Assembly (NCBI GenBank): GCA_903862415.1
Contig: CAIOYD010000022.1
Span: 1-37,256 of the forward strand
Direction: 5' to 3'
DNA from: an uncultured Oxalobacteraceae bacterium
Lineage (GTDB): Bacteria; Pseudomonadota; Gammaproteobacteria; Burkholderiales; Burkholderiaceae_D
DNA: 37,256 nucleotides
Position 1 is the stretch's first letter. The number at the start of each line of letters is the position of its first letter. This document shows, piece after piece, positions 28,201 to 35,287 of the stretch. The notes below the pieces were generated by a model that saw nothing but the letters and a program-made list of their open reading frames with translations, was not told the origin of the DNA and did not search any database. A program made the position numbers and the translations under genes.

Positions 28201-29198
28201 GCCTGCTCGAAGATATCCGCCAACCCTTTTCGATTGAAGGGCATGAGCTTTGCCCAACCATCAGTGTCGGTGTGAGCATCTTCCCAGACGATGCCGACAA
28301 CACCACCGACCTGATTAAGGCGGCCGATACCGCCATGTATCGGGTCAAAGAAAATGGCCGCAATGATTTTGCTTTTGTTTCCGAAAACCAGGCCAGTGAA
28401 AGTCAGCAAAAATTTGCTCTGGTCAGTGAAATCAACCGAGGGTTGCGACAGGATGAATTTACCATCTATTATCAGCCACAGATCAAGCCGCTTTCCTGCC
28501 AGATTGTCGGACTGGAAGCCTTAATCCGCTGGAATCATCCACTCCGAGGGCAACTGAACCCTGCTGAATTTATTCCCCAAGCCGAAGAACTGGGCTTGAT
28601 TTCAGATTTGGGGAAATGGGTCTTGCGGACTGTCTGCCTGCAAATCGCCCAGTGGTCACTAAATAAAATTCAAACGCCAAGAATTGCGATTAATATTTCC
28701 CCGTTCCAGCTCAATCAGACTCTGGTCACGTTTGTGACTGATATCCTGCGTGAAACCGCTGTGGACAGCAGCCTGCTTGAATTGGAACTGACTGAAAGGT
28801 CCCTCAACTACAACAGTAATGTTTCAGTCATTCTGCACCAATTGCATAAATTGGGCATTACCATCTCCATTGATGATTTTGGAACCGGACGGTCTTCTTT
28901 GGGGCATTTAAAAAATTTCCCGGTTTCCAAATTCAAAATCGACAAAACCCTCGTCAGTGGATTGCCTCATAATGCGCAGGATGTCGGCATCGTTAAAACC
29001 ATTTTATCAATGGGTGAAAACCTGCAGGCCGAGATTGTGGTTGAAGGTGTCGAAACCGAGGAACAAAGTGCCTTTCTGGCGTCGATCGGCGCCCAGGTTA
29101 TTCAGGGCTTTTATTATGGCCAACCATTGAGTGTTGACGAAATCACGCACATTCTGCAAAATGGGGCACAGGATTTCATCTGCGTCCTGCCGAAATAA
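25218..29198 (+). CDS. Bacteriophytochrome-like PAS-GAF-PHY-PAS-PAS-PAS-GGDEF-EAL protein
   Basis: A 1326-residue soluble sensor. Residues 1-130 resemble the phytochrome PAS domain, 140-325 the GAF domain (GYDRVMMYQF, FPALDIS, LWGLIVCHH) and 340-500 the PHY domain. Three PAS domains (about 512-630, 640-755, 765-885) lead to a diguanylate cyclase domain with GGDEF at 972-976 and an RxxD inhibitory site (RSTD) five residues before it. A phosphodiesterase domain follows with EAL at 1100-1102, ELTE, IDDFGTG and EGVE, all intact. It should control cyclic di-GMP. The chromophore pocket is odd: Asp15 replaces the usual N-terminal Cys (a Cys lies at 21), Tyr258 replaces His260 of Deinococcus BphP, and the PRxSF tongue motif reads PNENF. 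Light sensing is therefore uncertain. No heme oxygenase gene is nearby. Confidence 0.88.
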   Translation: MRTNFDEQAILPAIDKNENVCPIGLIQSVGCLIALNDSTFLIEQVSCNIGLWFDVQPEQLIGQPFSLLVGQEQADAIRHISGLKKWRQTAIITLDLTLHDQLVKLDAQISCCDDLWLIEFEHIPNETGDAFQNLFVPIRNALWQMEAEADFSLYTQLIVSQVRLLTGYDRVMMYQFHGNWDSEVIAECKNDEVKSFLGCRFPALDISVKARDLFSKNSVLQIADIEAKKIAISPNLNGRTGMPLNLTYSAMRAMPSVYLHHLKNLGVKGALTISLMQQNRLWGLIVCHHLQPKYLPLRLRGINEFIGKAVSLRLSNMENEKKAELHDRTKIFLEKLSSEIKLSHSLKSDSSKFNQELIALISADGVTLNLNGQLVQSGQNVPEGIQQQIDHWLNTPAPRKIFQSQLQSCSPAATVGQTVCSVLIMPLNLQLDSYIAWFRSKTFLSLNYVDYINKAAWPPAKHVLFSPNENFDQWINSICHHSPCWSDEEISTAQSLALSLSDSFNLLALKQSEENFRFVTDNSNDLIVRFNADMVYNFVSPACEHILGYRSEQMVGKPVLDFVFKDDRAQFRETIEYLNEQRETDTLLFRPLHAHSKELWLEYSFKRSTNPTSGEAEIIANGRDVTQQYAYQLSIEELRRRNAMTLNPSSDCVINFDHDGKILYSNDMVHQLLGWCSSSLTGRDGSELLHEKSTSRLGELSSTNLLLQAIRQQQGSHSATCYCRHRDGSAVHIKYICTPLNDGSDQTGFVVIFNAVDEIKITASPLFSKTLLDDENADMVLVTDSRLKIVSVNRAFVNITGYCADEVIGHKPRMLKSGVHTQNFYQNMLATLLEKRYWSGEIWNRRKNGEIYPQWGSLTGIFNAAGKLQNVIAVFSDMYKIKYAEERLYFLANHDALTGLANRNRFVDYVNKAIDTTKRTANHKIAVAFIDLDCFKFINDTLGHAVGDLYLQAIGSRIAAFCRSTDLLSRWGGDEFILLLDNVVDHAAVAEVISRLLEDIRQPFSIEGHELCPTISVGVSIFPDDADNTTDLIKAADTAMYRVKENGRNDFAFVSENQASESQQKFALVSEINRGLRQDEFTIYYQPQIKPLSCQIVGLEALIRWNHPLRGQLNPAEFIPQAEELGLISDLGKWVLRTVCLQIAQWSLNKIQTPRIAINISPFQLNQTLVTFVTDILRETAVDSSLLELELTERSLNYNSNVSVILHQLHKLGITISIDDFGTGRSSLGHLKNFPVSKFKIDKTLVSGLPHNAQDVGIVKTILSMGENLQAEIVVEGVETEEQSAFLASIGAQVIQGFYYGQPLSVDEITHILQNGAQDFICVLPK

Positions 29199-29203
29199 AT
29201 TCG

Positions 29204-29234
29204 TTACTACACTAAATCCCAGTCCCTGTATAAT
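29204..29234 (+). promoter_or_regulatory. Candidate promoter of dapC
   Basis: A perfect TATAAT at 29229-29234 with a weak -35 (TTACTA, 29204-29209, 19-base spacer) lies between the phytochrome-like gene and dapC. A start near 29241 would exclude the upstream TTG as initiation codon and leave a leader of about 66 bases to the GTG at 29307. Confidence 0.5.
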
Positions 29235-29306
29235 TCCCGATTGTTTCGCCCGGAAGTTCAGTCGGTTTTCAGGCATGGCTCCTTAAATTTACTCCCCCAA
29301 TTCATC

Positions 29307-30533
29307 GTGAATCAGTTACTTAACCAGCTGCAACCTTATCCGTTTGAAAAACTGAAACAGCTTTTTCAGGGCATCACGCCGAACAGCGCTTATGCACCAA
29401 TCAGCCTGGGAATAGGCGAACCGAAACATCCGACCCCGGAATTAATTAAAACCGCTATTACGAACAATCTGGCTGGCCTGGCCAGTTATCCCAGCACACA
29501 GGGATCGGAAGCTCTGCGTCAGGCTATCGCTCACTGGATCGCCACACGCTATGCCATCCCGGCACCTCATCCTGCGAACCAGATATTGCCCGTGAATGGC
29601 TCCAGAGAAGCCCTGTTTGCCTTTGCACAAACCGTGCTGGACACAAGCAAACAAAATCATCCGCTGGTGATGTGTCCCAACCCGTTTTATCAAATTTATG
29701 AAGGTGCGGCCTATCTGGCCGGTGCCCAACCGTATTTTATCAATGCCGACCCAGCCAAAAATTTTGCTCCGGATTACGATGCCGTACCTGAAGAGGTCTG
29801 GCAGCGGGTGCAGTTACTGTATGTCTGCTCACCGGGCAACCCGACCGGAGCGGTGCTCACGCTGTCCGACTGGAAAAAAATCTTTGAACTCTCTGATCGC
29901 TACGGTTTTGTGATTGCGGCCGACGAATGCTATTCTGAAATTTATTTTGGCACCACAGCCCCTCTGGGTGCACTGGAAGCCGCCCATCGACTGGGTCGGC
30001 ACAATTATGCACGGCTGGTGAGTTTTTCCAGCCTGTCCAAACGGTCCAATGTGCCAGGTATGCGCTCCGGTTTTGTTGCTGGCGATGCCGCGATAATCAA
30101 ACAATTTTTGCTGTACCGCACCTACCACGGCAGCGCCATGAGTCCGGTGATTCAGGCCGCCTCCGTCATTGCCTGGCAGGATGAACAACACGTGATTGAC
30201 AATCGCGCTCAATACAAAGCCAAATTTGACCTCATTACACCGCTGCTGCAACCGGTTCTGCAGGTAGAATTGCCCGATGCCGGTTTTTATCTTTGGGCTG
30301 GCGTGAATAAACTGCACAGCATTTCTGATACCGAATACGCCAAACAGCTGTATGCCGAATATAATGTGACGGTATTGCCGGGAAGCTTTTTGGCGCGTGA
30401 GGCGCATGGAGTCAATCCTGGTCAGAATCGTATCCGTATGGCATTGGTTGCCTCGGTCGACGAATGCATGGAAGCGGCACAGCGCATCCTCCGATTTTCA
30501 GCAACAATTCCTTCCCTTTCCCGAAAAAGCTAA
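29307..30533 (+). CDS. dapC: Succinyldiaminopimelate transaminase DapC
   Basis: A 408-residue class I/II pyridoxal-phosphate aminotransferase. Visible motifs are [47 protein letters not shown] and the lysine-bearing [17 protein letters not shown], in which the SLSK lysine forms the Schiff base. It converts N-succinyl-2-amino-6-ketopimelate to N-succinyl-diaminopimelate in the lysine/peptidoglycan pathway. By homology the protein begins at the GTG at 29307 ([15 protein letters not shown] follows). No Shine-Dalgarno precedes it, so the start is moderately certain; a TTG at 29241 would add 22 unsupported residues. dapD follows after five bases, consistent with one transcript. Confidence 0.9.
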   Translation: MNQLLNQLQPYPFEKLKQLFQGITPNSAYAPISLGIGEPKHPTPELIKTAITNNLAGLASYPSTQGSEALRQAIAHWIATRYAIPAPHPANQILPVNGSREALFAFAQTVLDTSKQNHPLVMCPNPFYQIYEGAAYLAGAQPYFINADPAKNFAPDYDAVPEEVWQRVQLLYVCSPGNPTGAVLTLSDWKKIFELSDRYGFVIAADECYSEIYFGTTAPLGALEAAHRLGRHNYARLVSFSSLSKRSNVPGMRSGFVAGDAAIIKQFLLYRTYHGSAMSPVIQAASVIAWQDEQHVIDNRAQYKAKFDLITPLLQPVLQVELPDAGFYLWAGVNKLHSISDTEYAKQLYAEYNVTVLPGSFLAREAHGVNPGQNRIRMALVASVDECMEAAQRILRFSATIPSLSRKS

Positions 30534-30538
30534 AGAAA

Positions 30539-31366
30539 ATGTCTCAATTACAACAAACTATTGATCAAGCCTGGGAACAGCGCGCCAGTTTCTCCCCAAA
30601 ATCCGCCCCTGCCGACCTGCGTCAGGCAGTTGCCGAGGTCATGCGCCAACTCGACAATGGCAGCTTGCGTGTTGCAGAAAAAATCAGCACAGGTAACTGG
30701 CAAGTCAATCAGTGGGTTAAAAAAGCGGTGTTGCTGTCCTTCCGCCTGGAAGACAATATCACCATGCCTTCCGGCGAGCACATGCAGTTTTTTGATAAAG
30801 TACCGACCAAGTTTGCCAACTATACGGCTGAGGACTTTGTGCGCGGCGGTTTCCGCGTTGTCCCACCGGCGGTTGCGCGTCGCGGCAGTTTTATCGCTAA
30901 AAACGTGGTGCTGATGCCTTCATATGTCAACATTGGCGCTTATGTCGATGAAGGTGCCATGGTCGACACCTGGGCCACAGTTGGTTCCTGCGCGCAAATC
31001 GGTAAAAATGTCCATCTGTCTGGCGGTGTTGGTATTGGTGGCGTGCTTGAACCTATGCAGGCCAATCCCACCATTATTGAAGATAACTGCTTCATCGGCG
31101 CACGTTCCGAAATCGTCGAAGGTGTGATCGTTGAAGAAAACTCCGTGATTTCCATGGGCGTGTACATCGGCCAGTCAACCAAGATCTATGACCGCGCCAC
31201 CGGCGAAGTCACTTACGGCCGGGTTCCCTCCGGATCCGTAGTGGTTTCTGGCAACCTGCCGAGTGCAGACGGTAAGTACAGCTTATATTGTGCGGTGATT
31301 GTCAAACGGGTTGATGCTCAAACCCGCTCAAAAACCAGTATTAATGAATTATTGCGCGGTGAATAG
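30539..31366 (+). CDS. dapD: Tetrahydrodipicolinate N-succinyltransferase DapD
   Basis: A 275-residue left-handed beta-helix acyltransferase. The N-terminal helical region is followed by [17 protein letters not shown] and then hexapeptide-repeat coils ([43 protein letters not shown]), as in the DapD family. It transfers succinyl from succinyl-CoA to tetrahydrodipicolinate, the step before DapC. The ATG at 30539 ([15 protein letters not shown]) fits the family start. An upstream in-frame ATG at 30464 lies inside dapC and is not needed. The ribosome-binding site is only AAAGAAA. Confidence 0.96.
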   Translation: MSQLQQTIDQAWEQRASFSPKSAPADLRQAVAEVMRQLDNGSLRVAEKISTGNWQVNQWVKKAVLLSFRLEDNITMPSGEHMQFFDKVPTKFANYTAEDFVRGGFRVVPPAVARRGSFIAKNVVLMPSYVNIGAYVDEGAMVDTWATVGSCAQIGKNVHLSGGVGIGGVLEPMQANPTIIEDNCFIGARSEIVEGVIVEENSVISMGVYIGQSTKIYDRATGEVTYGRVPSGSVVVSGNLPSADGKYSLYCAVIVKRVDAQTRSKTSINELLRGE

Positions 31367-31459
31367 TTTATTATCTGGTTTAGATTTTCCTTAAACAGCA
31401 CAATCTTGCGGCTTCAGAACAGATTGTTATTAAAACAGCAGTACCGGGAAGGAATTGTT

Positions 31460-32593
31460 ATGGCAATGGAACGTCTTTTTGAGTTAATGAAAGAAAAACA
31501 GGCTTCTGACATGTTTTTTGCCATTAATTCCCCCATACATTTGAAAATTAATGGCAATTTACTTCCAATTAATAACCAGAAAATGGATCAGGCCAACATC
31601 CTGGCACTGCTGTCCGAAGTGGTTTCTGCAGAAGACATGGAAAAGCTGCAGCGTGAAAATGAGCTCAACCTTGGTATTGGCGCCTCCGGAATTGGCCGTT
31701 TCCGTCTTTCCGCCTTTCGCCAGCGCGGCACCATTTCCGCCGTATTTCGTTTTGTTCCTGGCCATATTCCTGCACTGACCGCCTTGCGACTGCCGAGCGT
31801 ACTCGGTGACCTGATTATGGAAAAGCGCGGCTTGATTTTACTCGTCGGCTCCACCGGCTCCGGTAAATCGACCACCATTGCTTCCATGCTCGATCACCGC
31901 AATGCCCAGCGTACTGGTCATATTCTGACGATTGAAGATCCGATTGAATATCTGTTCCGCAGTAAAAAATCGATCGTCAATCAGCGTGAAATCGGTACCG
32001 ATTCAGACAGCCTGGAAATCGCGCTGCGCAATTCCCTGCGTCAGGCACCTGACTGCATTCTGATTGGTGAAATCCGCGATGAATCCACCATGGCCTCGGC
32101 CATGTCGTATGCCCAATCAGGCCATCTGGTACTCGCTACTCTGCATGCCAACAACAGTTACCAGGCACTCAACCGGATTATCAGCTTCTTCCCATCAGAA
32201 CATCGGACTGCCCTGCTGCTTGATCTGGCATCATCGATACGCGCCGTGGTGTCTCAGCGTCTGATCAAAGCCATTGATGGTGGCCGTTATCCTGCCGTCG
32301 AAGTGTTGCTCAATACCCGTTATGTGGCCGACCTGATTGCCGCCGGTGATATGTCCGAAATCAAGGAAGCGATCGACAAGAGCCTCTCACCCGGTTCACA
32401 AACGTTTGAGCGCGCGCTGATGCAATTGATTAATGATGGTCTCATTACGCAGGAAGAAGGACTGGCCAATGCGGACTCGGCCAACAATCTGTTGTGGTTA
32501 CTTAACAATGAACAGGGCACACCAGGCAACACGGATGCGGAACCGCTCAAGGTCGAAGAAGCCTCGTTTACTGAATTTACCCTGAACATGTAA
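31460..32593 (+). CDS. pilU: Type IV pilus retraction ATPase PilU
   Basis: A 377-residue PilT/PilU-family secretion ATPase. The N-terminal PAS-like domain begins MAMERLFELMKEKQASDMFF. Walker A is GSTGSGKST, the Asp-box region is LTIEDPIEY, Walker B is CILIGEIRDE, and the His-box is LATLHANNSYQALNRI. The FFPSEHR segment and the longer acidic C-terminal tail fit PilU better than PilT. PilU hexamers help PilT to retract type IV pili for twitching. The ATG at 31460 has AAGGA a short distance upstream; an in-frame upstream start at 31406 would add 18 residues. It lies between dapD and dapE, with yffB starting two bases after its stop. A small hairpin (ACAATCT/AGATTGT, 31400-31427) precedes it. Confidence 0.9.
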   Translation: MAMERLFELMKEKQASDMFFAINSPIHLKINGNLLPINNQKMDQANILALLSEVVSAEDMEKLQRENELNLGIGASGIGRFRLSAFRQRGTISAVFRFVPGHIPALTALRLPSVLGDLIMEKRGLILLVGSTGSGKSTTIASMLDHRNAQRTGHILTIEDPIEYLFRSKKSIVNQREIGTDSDSLEIALRNSLRQAPDCILIGEIRDESTMASAMSYAQSGHLVLATLHANNSYQALNRIISFFPSEHRTALLLDLASSIRAVVSQRLIKAIDGGRYPAVEVLLNTRYVADLIAAGDMSEIKEAIDKSLSPGSQTFERALMQLINDGLITQEEGLANADSANNLLWLLNNEQGTPGNTDAEPLKVEEASFTEFTLNM

Positions 32594-32595
32594 CC

Positions 32596-32955
32596 ATGGC
32601 TGTGACTTTATATGGCATCCCCAATTGTGATACGGTTAAACAGGCACGCAGCTGGTTAGCCGCAGCACAGATTGAGGTAGCGTTTCATGATTTTAAAAAG
32701 GCTGGCCTCACGTCAGCCATCATTGCAGAATGGCTGCAAACCGTCGACTGGCAGCTGCTGGTCAATAAACGTGGCACTACCTGGCGCAAACTGCCTCCGA
32801 CCGAACAGTTGGCCGTGCTTGATACGGCGAGCGCGCTGCAATGCATGCTCAAGTCTCCTTCGGTGATTAAACGTCCTGTACTGGTGCTGGGCAGCGGAGA
32901 AATTCTGGTGGGTTATTCCGCCGAAAAATATCAGGCTGCTTTCGCTGCCAATTAG
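32596..32955 (+). CDS. ArsC/Spx-family thioredoxin-fold protein (YffB-like)
   Basis: A 119-residue ArsC-like protein. It starts VTLYGIPNCDTVKQARSWL, with a single active-site-like cysteine at about position 11 and no CXXC motif. The KRGTTWRKL and IKRPVLVLGSG segments are typical of the YffB/Spx/ArsC group. The biochemical role of YffB is unsettled; a glutathione-linked reductase has been proposed for relatives. In E. coli yffB also stands next to dapE, which supports this subfamily over true arsenate reductase. The gene starts two bases after the pilU stop and is likely cotranscribed and translationally coupled. Confidence 0.85.
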   Translation: MAVTLYGIPNCDTVKQARSWLAAAQIEVAFHDFKKAGLTSAIIAEWLQTVDWQLLVNKRGTTWRKLPPTEQLAVLDTASALQCMLKSPSVIKRPVLVLGSGEILVGYSAEKYQAAFAAN

Positions 32956-33010
32956 CCATTCCCGCGCTTAACCCAGGCGCCTTATTTCCATCTCCTTTCG
33001 AACAGAATTT

Positions 33011-34138
33011 ATGAGCAAGACTTTAACACTGACCCAACAATTGATCGCCATGGCATCGGTAACACCGTCGGATCTGGGCTGCCAGAAACTGATGACCGAC
33101 ATACTGGCACCGCTGGGCTTTACGTGCGAAGCGATTCAGTCTGGCAATGTCAGCAATTTATGGGCCCGAAAAGGTACCCAGGCGCCGCTGATTGTGTTTG
33201 CCGGACATACCGATGTGGTACCGACCGGTCCGATCGAAAAATGGCACTCCGATCCGTTTGTGCCGACCATACGCCATGGAATGTTATTTGGTCGCGGCGC
33301 GGCCGATATGAAAAGCTCAATTGCCGCCATGCTGGTGGCGGCCGAAGAATTTGTGCAGCAACATCCGGATCATCCCGGCTCGATCGGTTTTTTGATCACC
33401 AGCGATGAAGAAGGTCCGGCCACCGATGGTACGGTGGTGGTGTGCGAACTATTAAAACAGCGCGCCGAACAACTCGATTATTGTATCGTCGGCGAGCCAA
33501 CCTCGAATCTGCATTTCGGTGACACCATTAAAAACGGCCGCCGTGGCTCAATGTCAGGCAAGCTGGTGATACACGGTGTGCAGGGGCATATCGCCTATCC
33601 GCAACTGGCAAAAAATCCTATTCACCTTGCAGCTCCGGCGATTACCGAACTGACTCAGGAAGTCTGGGATCAAGCCAACGAATATTATCTGCCAACTTCC
33701 TTTCAGATTTCCAATATCCATGCCGGCACCGGTGCCTCCAACGTGATTGCCGGTCATCTGGATATCGACTTTAATTTCCGCTTTTCCACCGCCAGTCCGG
33801 CGCAAGGTCTGCAACAGCGGGTGCATGCCATCTTGGACCGGCATGGTTTGCACTACGATCTGGACTGGACCATCAATGGTCAGCCATTTTTAACCCCAAA
33901 AGGTATTCTGAGTGAGGCGCTCTCTAAAGCAATTTTAAGTGAAACCGGATTGCATACCGAATTATCGACCACCGGTGGCACGTCCGACGGCCGTTTTATC
34001 GCCCAGATTTGTCCGCAGGTGATTGAATTTGGCCCGATCAATGCCAGCATCCATAAAATTAACGAACATATTGCCGTTACCGAGATTGAGCCGTTAAAAA
34101 ACATTTACCGGAAAACATTGGAAAATATTCTGTTGTGA
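33011..34138 (+). CDS. dapE: Succinyl-diaminopimelate desuccinylase DapE
   Basis: A 375-residue M20 family metallohydrolase. Zinc ligands and catalytic residues are visible: His66 and Asp68 in [10 protein letters not shown], Asp99 in GRGAADMKS, Glu133/Glu134 in [10 protein letters not shown], a Glu in GEPTSN, and the C-terminal His in IHKINEHI. It removes succinate from N-succinyl-L,L-diaminopimelate to give L,L-diaminopimelate, the step after DapC. The ATG at 33011 fits the family start ([12 protein letters not shown]); the Shine-Dalgarno is weak. The gene lies 55 bases after the yffB-like gene and ends before a repeat-containing gap. Confidence 0.96.
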   Translation: MSKTLTLTQQLIAMASVTPSDLGCQKLMTDILAPLGFTCEAIQSGNVSNLWARKGTQAPLIVFAGHTDVVPTGPIEKWHSDPFVPTIRHGMLFGRGAADMKSSIAAMLVAAEEFVQQHPDHPGSIGFLITSDEEGPATDGTVVVCELLKQRAEQLDYCIVGEPTSNLHFGDTIKNGRRGSMSGKLVIHGVQGHIAYPQLAKNPIHLAAPAITELTQEVWDQANEYYLPTSFQISNIHAGTGASNVIAGHLDIDFNFRFSTASPAQGLQQRVHAILDRHGLHYDLDWTINGQPFLTPKGILSEALSKAILSETGLHTELSTTGGTSDGRFIAQICPQVIEFGPINASIHKINEHIAVTEIEPLKNIYRKTLENILL

Positions 34139-34159
34139 TTTATCTCTTGCAGCGAGTAA

Positions 34160-34203
34160 GGTGTATTAGCCAATTGGTGTATTACGCTTTTGGCTCATAC
34201 ACC
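34160..34203. repeat. REP-like imperfect palindrome 1
   Basis: GGTGTATTAGCCAA (34160-34173) and TTGGCTCATACACC (34190-34203) are inverted copies with one mismatch around a 16-base centre. The centre itself repeats GGTGTATTA. The sequence has the look of the dispersed GGTGTATTA-type palindromes found between genes in many proteobacteria. It could fold at the 3' end of the dapE mRNA. Confidence 0.6.
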
Positions 34204-34217
34204 CTACTAACTATTTA

Positions 34218-34271
34218 TATTTCGTCATTCCCGCGTTGTATTTCGTCATTCCCGCGGTTTCAGGCGGGAAT
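34218..34271. repeat. REP-like repeat 2 (TCATTCCCGCG type): tandem copy plus hairpin
   Basis: The 18-base sequence TATTTCGTCATTCCCGCG occurs twice in tandem (34218-34235 and 34239-34256, 21-base period). The second copy pairs ATTCCCGC (34248-34255) with GCGGGAAT (34264-34271). CGTCATTCCCGCG...CGGGAAT is a widespread intergenic palindrome in proteobacteria, resembling neisserial dRS3-type ATTCCC/GGGAAT units. There is no T-tract after it. Confidence 0.7.
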
Positions 34272-34326
34272 CAAGTGTCGTTAGGTAATACCTTTTCCAA
34301 GTTGACAGACCATTAGGAAATTTATT

Positions 34327-35220
34327 GTGTTTAATACCATCAACCACCCCTTCACCACCTTGCGCGACGTCTTGCGCTATGCGGTCAGCCGTTTTACTGC
34401 CGCCAAATTAGTTTTTGGTCAAGGCAGCAGTAATGTTCTTGATGAAGCCGCTTATCTGATGCTGCATACGCTGCATTTACCGCTGGATAATCTGGAAATC
34501 TACCTCGATGCCAAACTGCTGCCAGCTGAAATCGGTGCACTGCTCAAAGTGATCGAACGACGCGCCACCGAGCGCGTCCCTGCGGCCTATATCACCAATG
34601 AGGCCTGGCTGGGAACCTATCAGTTTTACGTGGATGAGCGCGTGATCGTACCGCGCTCGTTTATTGCCGAACTGATCCCCTCCTATCTGTCACCGTGGGT
34701 GACGGATCCGGACAGCATTACCGAGATTCTGGAATTGTGTACCGGCTCGGGCTGCCTGCCGATTATGCTCGCTGATGCCTTCCCGGCCGCCCATGTGGAT
34801 ACGGCCGACATTTCTGCCGACGCACTGGAAGTAGCGCGTCGCAATGTTGACACCTATGGCCTGCAGGAACGCATCACACTGCATCAATCCGATTTGTACA
34901 GCCAGGTGCCGCAAAAAAAATATCAGCTCATCATTTCCAACCCACCCTATGTCAACAGCGAATCAATGAGTAAATTGCCGCAGGAATATCTGCATGAACC
35001 GCAGATTGCGCTCGGCGGTGGCACCGATGGCATGGATTTGGTACGCACCATTATTGCCGGCGCCAGAGAGCGCCTCACACCTGACGGGATTCTGATGGTC
35101 GAAATCGGCCATGAGCGGGCGTTTGCCGAAGCCGCTTTCCCGGAGCTGGATTTTACCTGGGTATCAACCTCGGCCGGTGATGACATGGTGTTTTTGCTGA
35201 CTGCAGATCAGTTGCCGTAA
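34327..35220 (+). CDS. prmB: Ribosomal protein L3 N5-glutamine methyltransferase PrmB
   Basis: A 297-residue class I SAM-dependent methyltransferase of the HemK/PrmB group. An N-terminal helical domain leads to the SAM-binding motif ILELCTGSGCLPIMLA and the catalytic NPPYVN motif. The N-terminal RDVLRYAVSRF segment and the YFV-like substrate region (VPAAYITNEAWLGTYQFYV) are more like PrmB than PrmC. PrmB methylates a glutamine of ribosomal protein L3. The start is GTG at 34327, with AGGA eight bases upstream. It follows the repeat-bearing gap after dapE. Confidence 0.92.
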   Translation: MFNTINHPFTTLRDVLRYAVSRFTAAKLVFGQGSSNVLDEAAYLMLHTLHLPLDNLEIYLDAKLLPAEIGALLKVIERRATERVPAAYITNEAWLGTYQFYVDERVIVPRSFIAELIPSYLSPWVTDPDSITEILELCTGSGCLPIMLADAFPAAHVDTADISADALEVARRNVDTYGLQERITLHQSDLYSQVPQKKYQLIISNPPYVNSESMSKLPQEYLHEPQIALGGGTDGMDLVRTIIAGARERLTPDGILMVEIGHERAFAEAAFPELDFTWVSTSAGDDMVFLLTADQLP

Positions 35221-35287
35221 GCACGCTCACAACAGTTTTTTAATTACCTGAAGCGGCCAACTGCCACTTCTGAACGATAGATAGATA

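Noticed and set aside
28116-28409. Minus-strand reading frames inside the GGDEF/EAL gene
   Set aside because: They are shadows of a well-supported plus-strand coding region with intact domain motifs.
34218-34256. Tandem repeat as a CRISPR fragment
   Set aside because: Only two copies, with a 3-base gap instead of a spacer, palindromic with a downstream arm, and no cas genes. It fits an intergenic REP-like element.
34302-34330. TTGACA at 34302 as a prmB promoter
   Set aside because: A correctly spaced -10 box would fall on the prmB start codon, and no TATAAT-like sequence is there.
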